Assembly (NCBI GenBank): GCA_023014485.1
Contig: JAJOZX010003314.1
Span: forward strand, 275,001-339,000
DNA: 64,000 bases
Source: Bathynomus jamesi
Lineage: Eukaryota; Arthropoda; Malacostraca; Isopoda; Cirolanidae
Direction: 5' to 3'
Shown here piece after piece: positions 34,981-45,690 of this stretch; positions within the stretch are counted from its first letter, which is position 1; every line of letters starts with the position of its first letter. Under the pieces are notes generated by a model. It was not told the DNA's origin. It did not search any database and was given only the letters and a program-made list of their open reading frames with translations. The translations under genes were made by a program, and so were the position numbers.

Positions 34981-36538
34981 ATGGCATCAAATAGACGTGC
35001 TTGTGTAAATCACCCAGACAACTTCTGCTTTGTCTGTGGACAATATACACCTAAGCCACAACGTAGAAACATAACAACAAAGATTAAACTTGCCTACAAG
35101 TGTTATTTTGACTGTAAGTTAGGAGACCAACAGAGGGACTGGGCACCACATATTTGCTGTGCACAGTGCAATGCAATGTTAATAGCTTGGATGAATGGTA
35201 AAAGAAAAGCTATGCCGTTCTCAGTCCCCATGGTTTGGCGTGAGCCGAAAAATCACTTCAATGATTGTTATTTTTGTTTGACAAAGATTGCTGGTTTCAC
35301 AAAGAAAAACAAATCAAAGATCACGTACCCAAACTGCGAATCAGCAATGAAACCAGTACCACATGATGAAACAAATCCACCACCAGTTCCACCAGCAACG
35401 ATAACAGACAGCAGTTCATCTGAAGATTCTGCTAGTGATATAGAAACAGGGAAAGATGGCATATATGTTCCAGATGCAAATATTTCCCCACATTTGTTAA
35501 GTCAAGCGGAGTTAAATGACTTAGTGCGCGATTTGGAATTACCAAAAGAAAAGGCAGAGTTGCTTGGTTCAAGACTTCAAGAATTTAATCTTCTCCAACC
35601 AAACACCAAAGTTTCCCATTTCCGCCATCGCCATTTGCAGTTTTCATCATTTTACTTACAGGAAGAAAACGTTTGTTTCTGCCACGATATCAGTGGTCTG
35701 ATGCAAGGGATTGGCTGTCGCTATGATCCAAAAGAATGGAGACTGTTCATTGACTCTAGTAAAGCTAGCCTTAAAGCTGTATTACTGCACAACGGCAATG
35801 AAAAACCTTCAATACCTGTAGCACATGCCACTGGCCTTAATGAGACTTATGAATCGATGAAACTGCTGCTAAGACTCATCAAATATAAGGACCACACATG
35901 GAATATTTGTGGCGACCTTAAAGTTGTATCATTACTTCTTGGGTTACAGTTGGGCTACACAAGCATATGTGCTTTTTGTGTCTATGGAACAGCAGAGATG
36001 ACAAGAACCACTACAAAAAACATGATTGGCCATCTAGAACTAAACATGTTGTTGGTAAATACAATGTGAAACACCCAGCACTTATTGACCCTCAGAAAGT
36101 ACATCTTCCACCAATTCACATTAAACTTAGCCTTATGAAAAATTTCGTGAAGGGTATGGATCATCAAGGTAGTGGTTTCCAATATTTAAAGGATAAATTC
36201 AAAGGAATATTGACAGATGCTAAGCTAGAAGCTGGAGTTTTCACTGGACCACAGATCCGCAGTGTCATCCACGACTCATCGTTTCCATCTAACCTAAATG
36301 AGAATGAACTAGGAGCATGGACATCTTTCGTTGAAGTTGTCAAAAATTTTCTTGGAAACCACAAAGCTGAAAACCACCGTAAACTCGTAGAAAACATGCT
36401 TAAATCTCAGTTATGGAAAACAGATACCAAGGTAATTTCAACCCAAATATGATGGGAGATTATTGTTGGTTCCTGCAGAAGGAGAGCTCGTCATCCTACA
36501 AGCGACAAAGGAAGAGGACACACCAAAGTTTCACTTAA
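34981..36538 (+). pseudogene. Transposase-like protein of the CACTA-ended element, frameshifted and internally deleted
   Basis: Begins MASNRRACVNHPDNFCFVCG after a TTTTTTCAG acceptor-like site at 34955-34963. N-terminal Cys/His clusters (CFVCG; HICCAQC; CYFC) suggest zinc binding, followed by a Ser/Asp-rich linker and a core with EWRLFIDSSKASLKAVLLHN and WNICGDLKVVSLLLGLQ. A frameshift near 35985 moves to the second frame (MCFLCLWNSRDDKNHY... to 36415). There the sequence jumps to RYQGNFNPNMMGDYCWF in a third frame, and the stop is at 36536-36538. From memory, relatives in arthropods have about 40-50 residues between these points, so a catalytic-region deletion is likely. I do not know an accepted name for the family. 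Confidence 0.75.
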
Positions 36539-36606
36539 GAACAGGAATTTGCCTTTCAGTAGTAACAACAAAATACTAACGCGCTTTGGGTGGATGGTTG
36601 GGCGCA

Positions 36607-36675
36607 GGGGTGGTAACTCCGCCAGCGGAATTCCGCTGTCTGTCTTAAGCCAGAATAAAGGAGGAAAGACATCCC
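36607..36675 (+). ncRNA. Twister self-cleaving ribozyme (CACTA-ended element)
   Basis: P1 GGGGTG/CATCCC; a 5' loop GTAA with the cleavage dinucleotide T-A at 36614-36615; P2 CTCC/GGAG; GCC at 36621-36623; an optional P3 hairpin formed by a 16-bp palindrome at 36623-36638; P4 TCTG/CAGA closed by TCTTAAGC; then ATAAA. These elements and their order match the twister core. The CTT in the P4 loop can pair with AAG in GAAAG after P2, the expected T1 pseudoknot. The predicted cut is 76 nt after the stop codon. AATAAA (36654-36659) lies inside the core. Confidence 0.85.
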
Positions 36676-36947
36676 TGTTCACTAATTATTTAAGTATGCT
36701 TAACATAAAACGTGGCACGGAAAAGTAGCTTAGACGGCTTTCGTAATAGAAGCGGGTGAGAAAAAAAATGAAAAATAGGGGTTTTTGGTTACACAAAATC
36801 TGGACGTGATAGAGAAATTTTGATATCAGATCTGAAATCAGCATCAGCGCTTTAGTAGGAATCAGTAGTTCACGTGTCTGTAACAAAAAAAAAGTTGAAA
36901 TTTGTTGCCTAGTGTAATCTAAACGATGCTAAAGGTCAACTATTAAA

Positions 36948-37946
36948 ATGTACGATGTTTTTAAAGATCAGATACAAAAAGGTTTTAGAGAAGAGGTTAC
37001 AACTGATCCTTTTAAAAAGGAAGGTTATCATTATTTAACACACAGTGGGTTGTATAGAGAGGATGCCCCAACAACAAAACAGGGTAGTTTACAATTGCAG
37101 CCTCAAAGATTCAAAGAAACACAGTTTAAATGATTGTCCCTCAGGAGGTCCTAATCTGATTTCTGATCTTGTAAAGCTCTTGCTGAGGTTTTGGTAAAAA
37201 TAAATTTTCCGTACTGAGTGACATGTCAAAAGCCTTTTTGAAAATTCATTTAAAAAAAATGAGAAAGATAAAGATCAACGCAGGTTTTTATCGTTCAAAG
37301 ATCCCATATGATTTGAATAGAGGATTTCTCACGTATAGATTCAATGTAGTCCTTTTTGGGGCTAATCATTCACCAAGCTTTTTGGGCTTTAACTAGTATA
37401 CACCATTTAAATCAATTTAATGACACTTTAACATTAGATTTCTTAAAACAGCACTTTTATGTTGATAACTTAATAGGTTGAACCTCTGTAAAACCCGAAT
37501 TACTTGAAATTTACAATTCAGCCCAAAATATTATGAAGCAGGTAATTTTGAATTAAGAGAATCGGTTTCAAACGATGAGTGCTTAAACGAAGAGATTTTA
37601 AAAGATGGGAAGGGCCTTACTGATCCTACAAATAGAATTAAAACTTTAGGCATGACATGGTACTTGGATTCAACTTCTGATAAGCATGATTCACTTTTTA
37701 CAAAGGAAGTTGAACTTAATTTGGAAACTAATACAAAAAGAAAAATAATTTCTGAAGTTTCAAAGATATTCAACTCCATGGGTTTGTTCCTACCTGTAAC
37801 TATTAGATCAAAAATATTTCGCCAAGAGTTTTGGAAGAAAAATGTAGGTTGGGGTGATACAGTTTCAAAAAAAGATCAATCTTATTGGAAAAGATTAGCT
37901 TCAGACTTAAATAAAGTACAGAACATTAAAATTCCAAGGTGTATAG
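36948..37946 (+). pseudogene. BEL/Pao pol fragment, 5' part (RT)
   Basis: Degenerate RT of BEL/Pao type. 36948-37133 encodes VFKDQIQKGFREEVTTD and HYLTHSGLYRED. The palm follows in broken frames (SDMSKAF-like, then QHFYVDNLIG near 37456, the YVDD-type catalytic strand). The clean frame 37652-37946 gives SEVSKIFNSMGLFLPVTIRS and ends KIPRC at the Gypsy insertion, target sequence ATAG. The reading continues after the insertion at 46396. Confidence 0.85.
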
Positions 37947-38343
37947 TGTGGGGCCGCGCAGTTAATTTTCCGCATTTATATTATTTTTATATTAGTTACC
38001 GACAAACCAATTTTGCGCATTACCAAATTGTATATATTTTATCATTGTGTAATTTTAAGAATCATTTATAATCTTTATAAATAACTATTGTACATAAATA
38101 TATATATGTATGTATTTAATTAATTCAGCTGTATATACAATAACAAAATCTTCTGTAAAATTACCTCAGCCAACCAAGAACTCAATAAACTCTGAAAGCG
38201 ACCGGCTTTTTCTTCAAGACGCCAACCTCCCAAACGACAGGGAGAGAAGAGGACACGAGAGGCCCCTAAAAGAGATAGCCTGCCTCTCGTATCCTTCATT
38301 CTTCCCGGCAAATACAAGTAGTAGCAAGAAGAAACCAACTACA
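37947..38343 (+). repeat. 5' LTR of the CsRn1-type element
   Basis: 397 bp from TGTGGGGCCGCGCAG to CAACTACA. Its downstream half contains AATAAA near 38195 followed by the GC-rich R/U5-like part. Nearly identical to the two halves of the 3' LTR. Confidence 0.92.
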
Positions 38344-38344
38344 A

Positions 38345-38357
38345 TTGGTGACCCCGG
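38345..38357 (+). promoter_or_regulatory. Primer-binding site
   Basis: TTGGTGACCCCGG starts one base after the 5' LTR, the position and TGG start expected for a tRNA 3' end complement. The CsRn1 clade is reported to use tRNA-Trp; I did not verify this for the present sequence. Confidence 0.65.
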
Positions 38358-38495
38358 AGTGACCCGAAGCAGCCAGCGGAAGCAGCATCCTTCAGTCGCC
38401 GGGCGGAACAAACCGAAGCCACGCCTCTTCGCCGCCCACCCGTAGTAGCCGGTCGGAACCGAAGCAGCAGCAGACCCGAATTACATTCCCGCAAG

Positions 38496-39236
38496 ATGGA
38501 ATCTGTTGAATCAGGAGTGCACCATGTCACCATCAAGCCACCCACGTTCTCTGAAGCGTCGGCCGCAGGATGGTTCTCCATCATGGAGGCACAATTCCAC
38601 ATTTCCAGAATAACATCCGAAGAGACCAAATTTTTCCATGTTCTAGCCTCGTTACCCCCCGAAGTCGTCTCACGAATTTCAGCAGCAACTCTCTCCAACA
38701 AGTCGTACACCTATTTAAAAGAAGAAATCGTGAGTCATTACGAAAAGACGAAGCCAGAACTCTTCGAACGACTCATCTCCAACACTCTTCTCACTGGAAA
38801 GCCCTCCCAATTCCTTCAAGATATCCACCAAACAGCACTGAAGGTGGGCGTCAGCGATGATTTGGTGAAGCATAAATTCATCCAGGCGCTCCCATCCTCA
38901 ATAGCGCCCGCCGTAGCAGCACAAAAGGAGCTGACGCTAACTCAACTCGGCAAACTAGCCGATGAGTTAATACCGTTCGCTCAACAAAGCTGCTACGCGG
39001 CGCCAACGTCAACTCGAGCCAATACAAGCCCAAGAACGAATATCCCCATCGGCCTAAAACCCTTCAGCGAGAATCAGCGGCCGGTGGTGTGCCGCGCGCA
39101 CCTTTATTATTGCCCCCAAGCAAGGACCTGCAGGCCATGGTGCAAGTGGCCAAATAAAGATGACGCCAAGCTGCTCCCCTCGTCACGCCCAAATTCAAGA
39201 TCTTCCTCACCATCAAGAGAAACGTCGGAAAACTAG
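38496..39236 (+). CDS. Gag of the CsRn1-type Gypsy element
   Basis: An uninterrupted 246-codon frame, MESVESGVHHVTIKPPTFSE. Residues about 15-150 form the capsid-like helical region (WFSIMEAQFHISRITSEETK; PSQFLQDIHQTALKVGVSDD). Near the C-terminus CRAHLYYCPQARTCRPWC is the Cys/His motif characteristic of CsRn1-clade Gag, distinct from the usual CCHC knuckle. pol follows in a different frame, implying programmed frameshifting or a lesion near 39240. Gag appears intact. Confidence 0.88.
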   Translation: MESVESGVHHVTIKPPTFSEASAAGWFSIMEAQFHISRITSEETKFFHVLASLPPEVVSRISAATLSNKSYTYLKEEIVSHYEKTKPELFERLISNTLLTGKPSQFLQDIHQTALKVGVSDDLVKHKFIQALPSSIAPAVAAQKELTLTQLGKLADELIPFAQQSCYAAPTSTRANTSPRTNIPIGLKPFSENQRPVVCRAHLYYCPQARTCRPWCKWPNKDDAKLLPSSRPNSRSSSPSRETSEN

Positions 39237-42214
39237 ATAAGCAGGCTGTGATTAACGCGACGTCCGGCCTGCCGCTGATCTCAGTCGCAGCTCGCATCGC
39301 AAGTCTGAAGGTCAATTTTATCATTGACACAGGAGCGAGCATCTCAATTTTACCACCAACTTGTGTCAATGATTGTCAACTCCACCCAACCGCAGTAAAG
39401 ATTTCCACCGCAAACGGTCAGCCGCTCGAAATATTCGGAGAAGTAACACTGGACATATCAATTCCTAAATTACGAAGAATATTCAGGTGGACATTCGTCG
39501 TCGCCCAAGTCTCCAGTCCACTTCTCGGCGCCGATTTTCTATCCCATTATGACATCCTTGTGGACTGCAAGCATGGCATTTTGAAGGATAGAGCAACAGC
39601 TTTTCAAGCCACTACTAAACCTGTGCAATCCAAAGACCTTCACCTCATCAATATTAACCCTACCGACAAATTACCTCAAGAAATCAGGAACCTGCTTGAC
39701 AAGTACTCCTCACTACTGAAACCAGCTCAACCGCAGAAAGTTTCCACCAACACTGTCAAGCATACCATCGACACTGGCAGCGCACCACCAGTGTTTGCAA
39801 GCCCCCGACGTCTTCCACCCGATAAATTATCCTCAGCTAAGGCTACTTTGAACAACTTACTTCAAGATGGAATTATAGAAACCTCAAAATCACCATGGGC
39901 CTCACCGTTACACCTCGTTCCGAAGAAGATACCAGGCGAATGGCGGGCGTGTGGTGATTATAGAAGCCTAAACGCTGTCACGAAACCGGACAGATAACCA
40001 CTTCCTCATATAAGAAGTCTGTCAACATCTCTGCACGGAAAATAATGCTTTAGCAAAATCGATCTAGTCAGAGCATATCACCAAATTCCAGTCCACCCAG
40101 AAGATATCGAGAAAACGGCTGTAACAACTCCATTTGGTTTATTTCAGTATTTATACATGCCATTTGGTTTAAGAAACGCCCCTGCAACATTTCAACGCTT
40201 CATGGATACAATTTTCAGAGGAGTTGACTGCATATTTGTGTATCTCGACGATATTTTAGTCCATTCAAATAACGCAGTTGGCCATTTGAAAGACTTAGAA
40301 CACGTATTCAAGATCCTTCAAGAACACAATTTAAGAATTTCCTTAGAAAAATGCATATTTCAGCAATCCAAAATTGAATTTCTGGGTCATGAAGTTTCCC
40401 CAGCAGGCACTCGTCCTCCTGTAAACAAAGTCTCCGAAATTCAAGATATTCCCCAACCGCAAGATTACGAAAGCCTCAGAAGATTCCTAGGAATGACGGA
40501 ATTCTATCGCCATATGATACCCCGTTACGCCGATTTAGTCTCACCTTTAAGTGAAATCGTCAGAACTCAAGTCAAAAGTAAAAGTCTACAGTGGAACGAC
40601 GAAGCAATTCAAGCCTTTCAAGATGTCAAGGATGCACTACGGAACGCCGTTACGCTTTGTCATCCTCTTCCATCAAGCTCAATCCTTCATTTAGTTACGG
40701 ACTGCTCACAAATAGCAGCTGGAGCAGTTCTTCATCAAATAATCGACAGCAAACCAGTTCCCATCGCCTTCTTTTCCAAGAAATTAACTACAACTCAGCA
40801 AGCGTACGCCGCATACGATAGAGAATTACTCGCAGCATACCTAGCCGTCCTGCATTTCCGTCAATTTTTAGAAGGTCGTCAAGTAATACTCTTCACGGAT
40901 CACAAACCGATGGTTTCTGCCTACAAGAGTCCCTTACGAGCCAAGACAGACCGACAACAACGTCATTGGTCTGCCATCACGGAATACGTATGCGATGTAA
41001 TACATATCTGTGGATCCGAAAACGTCGTAGCGGACTGCCTTTCACGCAACGTAAACGCAGTACATATCGACGCTTTCGATTTATCAGCAATCGCGGAATC
41101 TCAACAAAAAGATCAAGAAACGCAAGAATTTCTCCCACGTCTCAAGCCGTTCCCGTTTCCAGAAAATACAACTTTATATTGCGATACATCCACGCCATAT
41201 CCCCGTCCTTTTGTTCCCAAGCAGCATCGATCTTCCATCTTCAATCAATTTCATAATATTTCTCATCCAGGCATCAAGCAATCACTTCGTATCATTAAAT
41301 CAAGATACTTTTGGCCCTCAATGAATAAGGATATTCGAACTTGGTCCCGAAATTGTGAATCATGTCAATCCTCAAAAATTTCTCGCCATACAAAATCAGA
41401 AATAACCCCCTTCGATTTACCAAGTTCAAGATTTGAAACGGTACATATCGACATCGTCGGTCCCTTACCGCCAACCACTTTGCCCGGTCAAACATATCCT
41501 TCCCCATATAGATATCTCCTAACCTGCATCGATCGTGCCACAAGATGGATAGAAGCATATCCTCTGATTGATACTACAGCCACATCAATAGCACACGCAT
41601 TTCTCGATGTATGGATTTCAAGATTTGGTGTACCACTGCAAGTCATAACGGACCGCGGATCCCAATTCGAATCCGAACTCTTTAGGGAACTCTCAGCTCT
41701 CATCGGATTTCACCGACTAAGAACTTTGTCGTATCGCCCTCAGACCAACGGAATAATTGAAAGATCTCATCGCACCATCAAGACAGCAATCATCGCTCGA
41801 AAACAAGATTGGCTCCCCGCTTTACCCATAGTTCTCCTTGGTTTACGCAGTCTCCCCAACGACTCGGGTTATTCACCGTTCACCACCGTCACCGGAACCA
41901 CCCTATTATGCCCGAGGCCAATGATCGCCAATTCGTCGTCAAAATCCAATTCAAAATTCATCTCCGAATTAGCCAAGAAAATGACGCAAATCGATTTCGC
42001 CCAACTCTCTCAAGGAAACATTCACTCAGCCCCCAAATCATTCATTCCATCGGAACTCCACAAATCAAGCCACGTATGGGTACGCATCGACCGCGTTCGA
42101 AAACCATTCGAGGCACCATATCAAGGACCTTTCCGTGTTCTGGAACGCCACGATAAGTACTTCGTAATAGAAAAAAAAATGGATCATCAGAAGCCATTTC
42201 AATTAATCGTTTAA
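39237..42214 (+). pseudogene. Pol of the CsRn1-type Gypsy element, two nonsense codons
   Basis: One frame from about 39237 to 42214 with stops only at 39995-39997 and about 40043. Domains in order: protease FIIDTGASISILP; RT with [11 protein letters not shown]; RNase H with [13 protein letters not shown] and FTDHKPMV; integrase zinc region, core Asp in [11 protein letters not shown], Asp in [11 protein letters not shown] and Glu in [10 protein letters not shown]; then a C-terminal domain. The frame ends slightly early at QLIV by a frameshift. Both stops fall inside RT, so the element cannot copy itself, but little else has decayed. Confidence 0.9.
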
Positions 42215-43317
42215 AACCGGCTTATATAGTTTCAGGTCCCACACAGGTACCGGGCGCACAATCGGACGACATCGGATCGGAGAAAAAGCACGCAAGGAAA
42301 AAGGACGATGGAAGACGCACCTCGGAGGTAGTAAATACAGACCTCAGGACGAGCGCGCAGGACAACGCAACAACCGGAAACGAGGCCGACCGAGGATCAA
42401 CGCGAGCTGGACGAAGGATCCGATTCAAATCAAGACCCGAATATTTTTACTTTTGATATACGTGCTCCACTTCTCGGGGTGGGCAGTAGTATGGGGCCGC
42501 GCTGTTAATTTTCCGCATTTATATTATTTTTATATTAGTTACCGACAAACCAATTTTGCGCATTACCAAATTGTATATTAGGGTGGAGCGAAAAATACTT
42601 CTTTTCTAGTATGAAGTTCTAATAGTGATTAAAAGTTGCATTTAGTGGACGAAATATGCCTGCCAAAATATGAGTTCATTTGTTTAAAATTTTCAGCTGC
42701 CACCAGGGGCTAAAGTTAACACAATTTTGTGTAAAAAGGAAAAAAATGCTTCTATTTTAGGTTTGTCAAACTATTATAAAATTTTATCTTAGAATTATCT
42801 AATAGTTTGATTAAGATTCTTAAATGATAGGAATTCGTTTTGTAAAAATGCCTTTTCATATGCTTAATATCTTCAGCTGCCACAAGAGAGCTGAACTTAA
42901 CACAATTTAGAGTAACTGAGTCATGTTGAGACTACACTGAATGTTGTGGGGGAGGGATTGGGGAGGGTTGTGGGGGAGGGTTTTGGTGTGAAGGAATTTC
43001 TTTCTGAGTCATTAGAACAGTGTGTTAACACTTTTCTTCTTAGGTAGTAGGCCTAGTCGCTCAGTTGATCGGAGAGTTTTTTAATATGATCGGAATATTA
43101 TAAAACTTTATTTTAAAGTGATTTATATAGAGATAATATTGATTTTATTATAAAATGCTTGTTATAATGTATTATATAATTTTAGTTTATTTATATAATA
43201 TATTATATATTTATATAATATATTATATATACTTATAAAATATATTATATATATTAATTATATAATGTTTTGATGTTACAGGATATTTTGTGATTGTGAA
43301 TTTTTCTTAAAAATATT

Positions 43318-45567
43318 ATGGCATCAAATACTAAATATAAACATTTCACTAGAGAACATATGAAGTGTGCCATATTTGAAGTACCTTGTGAGATGAGTGA
43401 TATGCAACTACTAACTTATAACTGCATTATGAAAGATTACCTGTTCACAAAACATTTAGTGAAGGAGCAGATGAATAACAAGGAGCCTTCATTTTCTGAA
43501 ATAGCAGAGGCAGTTTCCAAAAAGGTAGAAAATATTTGGAAGAAGGCCTCTTTGCCAATAGTTTCACATACACGCGTTTTACAGATGATGCGAGTGTACC
43601 ATGGTAAATACAGGTCCTTATTAAAGCCATACAAGTCACGCAAGGATCAGCCTAAGTACAAAAATCAGCTTGAAGAATTTGAAAACTCTTCAAAATGCAC
43701 TTTGTTTGACATCTGCACCTGCAAATGTAAGGAGTTTAGGAGATGCTTATGTGAAAAGAGTAAGAAAGTCCCTCCAAAAGAGCAGGATTTTTTAAATGAC
43801 CAACGAACACGCAGAACAATGGTGATAGGAAGCATTGACATAGCACACACAAGACGATTACAAGCAAAAGAACATCGAAAGGAAATGGAAAAAGCACGTC
43901 TGGAATCCTCACAAACAACTAGTGCTGCTATAACCAATACGTCCAACTTACAAATCGAAACAGAGACAAGTGAACTTCAACAACTAGAAGAAATATCTGA
44001 AGATAATGAGGAAGATACAACCTCGATTCAATATGTAGTATCAGAACAACAGATGCGTGAGCCACTGCCTTCATTAGCAATTACTTGTGATAGATTTAAA
44101 ATGTCGGACAGAGCTGGGGCTGCTATTGCTTCTGCAGGATTGGCAGATCTTAAAATTGTTACTCCCGAAGACAAAGGGAATATTATAGACAGAAGTAAGC
44201 TAAGACGTGAAAGACAAAAACAGAGAAAGGAACTACAACAGATAGGAGAGCCAAAAACCATGCGGGGATTATACTTTGATGGCAGAAAGGATAAAACAAT
44301 GATTCAAGTCCAGGAGAGTGATGGCTCTAACCACCAAAGAACCAAACGCGAAGAGCATATCAGCATAATATCTGAACCACACTCTCTGTACTTTGCACAT
44401 GTGACACCTTCCAGTGGCAAAGCTAAATACATTTGCACAGCGCTAGTGAATTGCTTGAAAGAAAGGAATGTTGATATAGGGAACATCGTTGCAGTTGGCT
44501 GTGATTCGACAGTGGTTAACACTGGTAGTATTGGAGGCACAATAAGATTACTGGAAGAAGCCTTTAATAAGCCATTGCAGTGGCTGATATGCCTTTTACA
44601 CCTTAATGAACTTCCATTGCGCCATCTGTTTCATCACTTGAATGGTACCACTACTGGACCAAGAGCATTTTCAGGAGAAATTGGCCGAGCACTTTCAGAC
44701 TGTGAAAAGCTTCCCATAGTTAACTTCAAACCCATTGAAATTCAAGAGGACATGTGTGAAGTTGATGTAGATGACATAAGTACTGACCAGAAATACCTTC
44801 TTGAAATTCACAAGGCTATATCAAGTGGAACATTCTCAAAGAGTCTTAGTCATAAGAGTCCAGGCAATATATCACATTCAAGGTGGCTCACCACAGCAAA
44901 CAGGACTCTGCGGTTATATGCAAGCACAGAGAATCCTTCAGGCAATTTACAAGAATTAGCTACTTTCATTGTTAGGGTATATGCACCAATGTGGTTTCAG
45001 ATAAAGCGTAAACCATTATGCCAATATGGTGCTAAACATATGTGGCATATGATTGCAAGAAGCCGGTATCTCCGTGAAGAGCTTAGGAGAGTACATGACT
45101 CAGTCATTCAGCGAAATGCATATTACGCAAATCAAGAAAACATTCTCATTGCAATGATAGCTGATGAAAGGGAGCATGTGCGTCAGTTGGGATTTAGGCG
45201 TATCATAAAAGCAAGGGCATGCATTCAAGAAACAGATGTTATCAGGTATTTTAAGGTGCCAGAAATAAATTTTTATGCCAAAGACTATACAGATCTCATT
45301 ATGTGGCAAGATTTTCAGATAGCAGAACCACCGATAACCAAAGGAGTTTCTCTTGATGATATTGAATCATGCATCAAACATAGTACTACTCTTCATTCAG
45401 AATTATTTCAGTTTCCATGTCATACACAAGCCGTAGAGAGATGCGTCAAGCTCGTTACAGACACTGCTGGATCAGTCTGCGGACCTACAAACAGAGACGG
45501 TTGGATTCGTGCTACATTAGAATCAAGGAAAAAACAGCCAAAATTTGACACAAAAGCAAATTACTAA
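43318..45567 (+). CDS. hAT-like transposase, copy E, intact 749 codons
   Basis: Starts MASNTKYKHFTREHMKCAIF after an acceptor-like GATGTTACAG at 43272-43281. Proposed layout: N-terminal helical domain (1-125); Cys cluster LFDICTCKCKEFRRCLCEK (129-147), possibly metal binding; FLNDQRTRRTMVIGSID; acidic linker (200-245); RNase H-like core with D321 (LYFDGRKD), D396 (VAVGCDSTVVNTG), the HLNELPLRHLF box, an insertion with SRWLTTANRTLRLY (521-534) and E707 (CHTQAVERCVKLV). The D/D/E triad is inferred from conservation among the five copies here and by analogy with hAT. Expected to bind the long TIRs and cut with an 8-bp stagger. A twister-like ribozyme follows 54 nt past the stop. Confidence 0.88.
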   Translation: MASNTKYKHFTREHMKCAIFEVPCEMSDMQLLTYNCIMKDYLFTKHLVKEQMNNKEPSFSEIAEAVSKKVENIWKKASLPIVSHTRVLQMMRVYHGKYRSLLKPYKSRKDQPKYKNQLEEFENSSKCTLFDICTCKCKEFRRCLCEKSKKVPPKEQDFLNDQRTRRTMVIGSIDIAHTRRLQAKEHRKEMEKARLESSQTTSAAITNTSNLQIETETSELQQLEEISEDNEEDTTSIQYVVSEQQMREPLPSLAITCDRFKMSDRAGAAIASAGLADLKIVTPEDKGNIIDRSKLRRERQKQRKELQQIGEPKTMRGLYFDGRKDKTMIQVQESDGSNHQRTKREEHISIISEPHSLYFAHVTPSSGKAKYICTALVNCLKERNVDIGNIVAVGCDSTVVNTGSIGGTIRLLEEAFNKPLQWLICLLHLNELPLRHLFHHLNGTTTGPRAFSGEIGRALSDCEKLPIVNFKPIEIQEDMCEVDVDDISTDQKYLLEIHKAISSGTFSKSLSHKSPGNISHSRWLTTANRTLRLYASTENPSGNLQELATFIVRVYAPMWFQIKRKPLCQYGAKHMWHMIARSRYLREELRRVHDSVIQRNAYYANQENILIAMIADEREHVRQLGFRRIIKARACIQETDVIRYFKVPEINFYAKDYTDLIMWQDFQIAEPPITKGVSLDDIESCIKHSTTLHSELFQFPCHTQAVERCVKLVTDTAGSVCGPTNRDGWIRATLESRKKQPKFDTKANY

Positions 45568-45613
45568 ATAGTCTTCAGCAAGAACCCTTTCTAGAGGGAG
45601 GTTGGTTGGGGAA

Positions 45614-45690
45614 AGGGTGGTTACTCCGCTAAGGCACGAAATAACGTTTCTTATCTGTCTCAAGCCAGTATAAAGGAGGAGAGACATCCT
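45614..45690 (+). ncRNA. Twister-like ribozyme, copy E, altered cleavage site
   Basis: P1 AGGGTG/CATCCT; P2 CTCC/GGAG; GC after P2; a P3-like hairpin built on GAAA/TTTC and TAAG/CTTA; P4 CTG/CAG with loop TCTCAAGC; TATAAA; then GAGAG. The P4-loop CTC pairs with GAG after P2, whereas the related copy at 36607 uses CTT with AAG, a compensatory change in the T1 pseudoknot. The outer P1 pair also covaries (A-T here, G-C there). The cleavage-site triplet reads TTA in place of TAA (45621-45623), which may slow or stop cutting. Confidence 0.72.

Larger units (their letters stand above)
34472..36914 (+). mobile_element. CACTA-ended DNA transposon with twister ribozyme
   Basis: The left end CACTAGGCAACAAAG (34472) pairs with an inverted CACTAGGCAACAAATTT ending at 36914. 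TIR similarity continues inward about 120 bp, including CTATCACGTC[CT]AGATTTTGTGT. TAA flanks both sides (34469-34471 and 36915-36917), a 3-bp duplication. CACTA ends and a 3-bp duplication fit the CMC/EnSpm superfamily; this assignment is inference from the ends alone. One transposase gene and one twister-like ribozyme lie inside. Confidence 0.75.
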
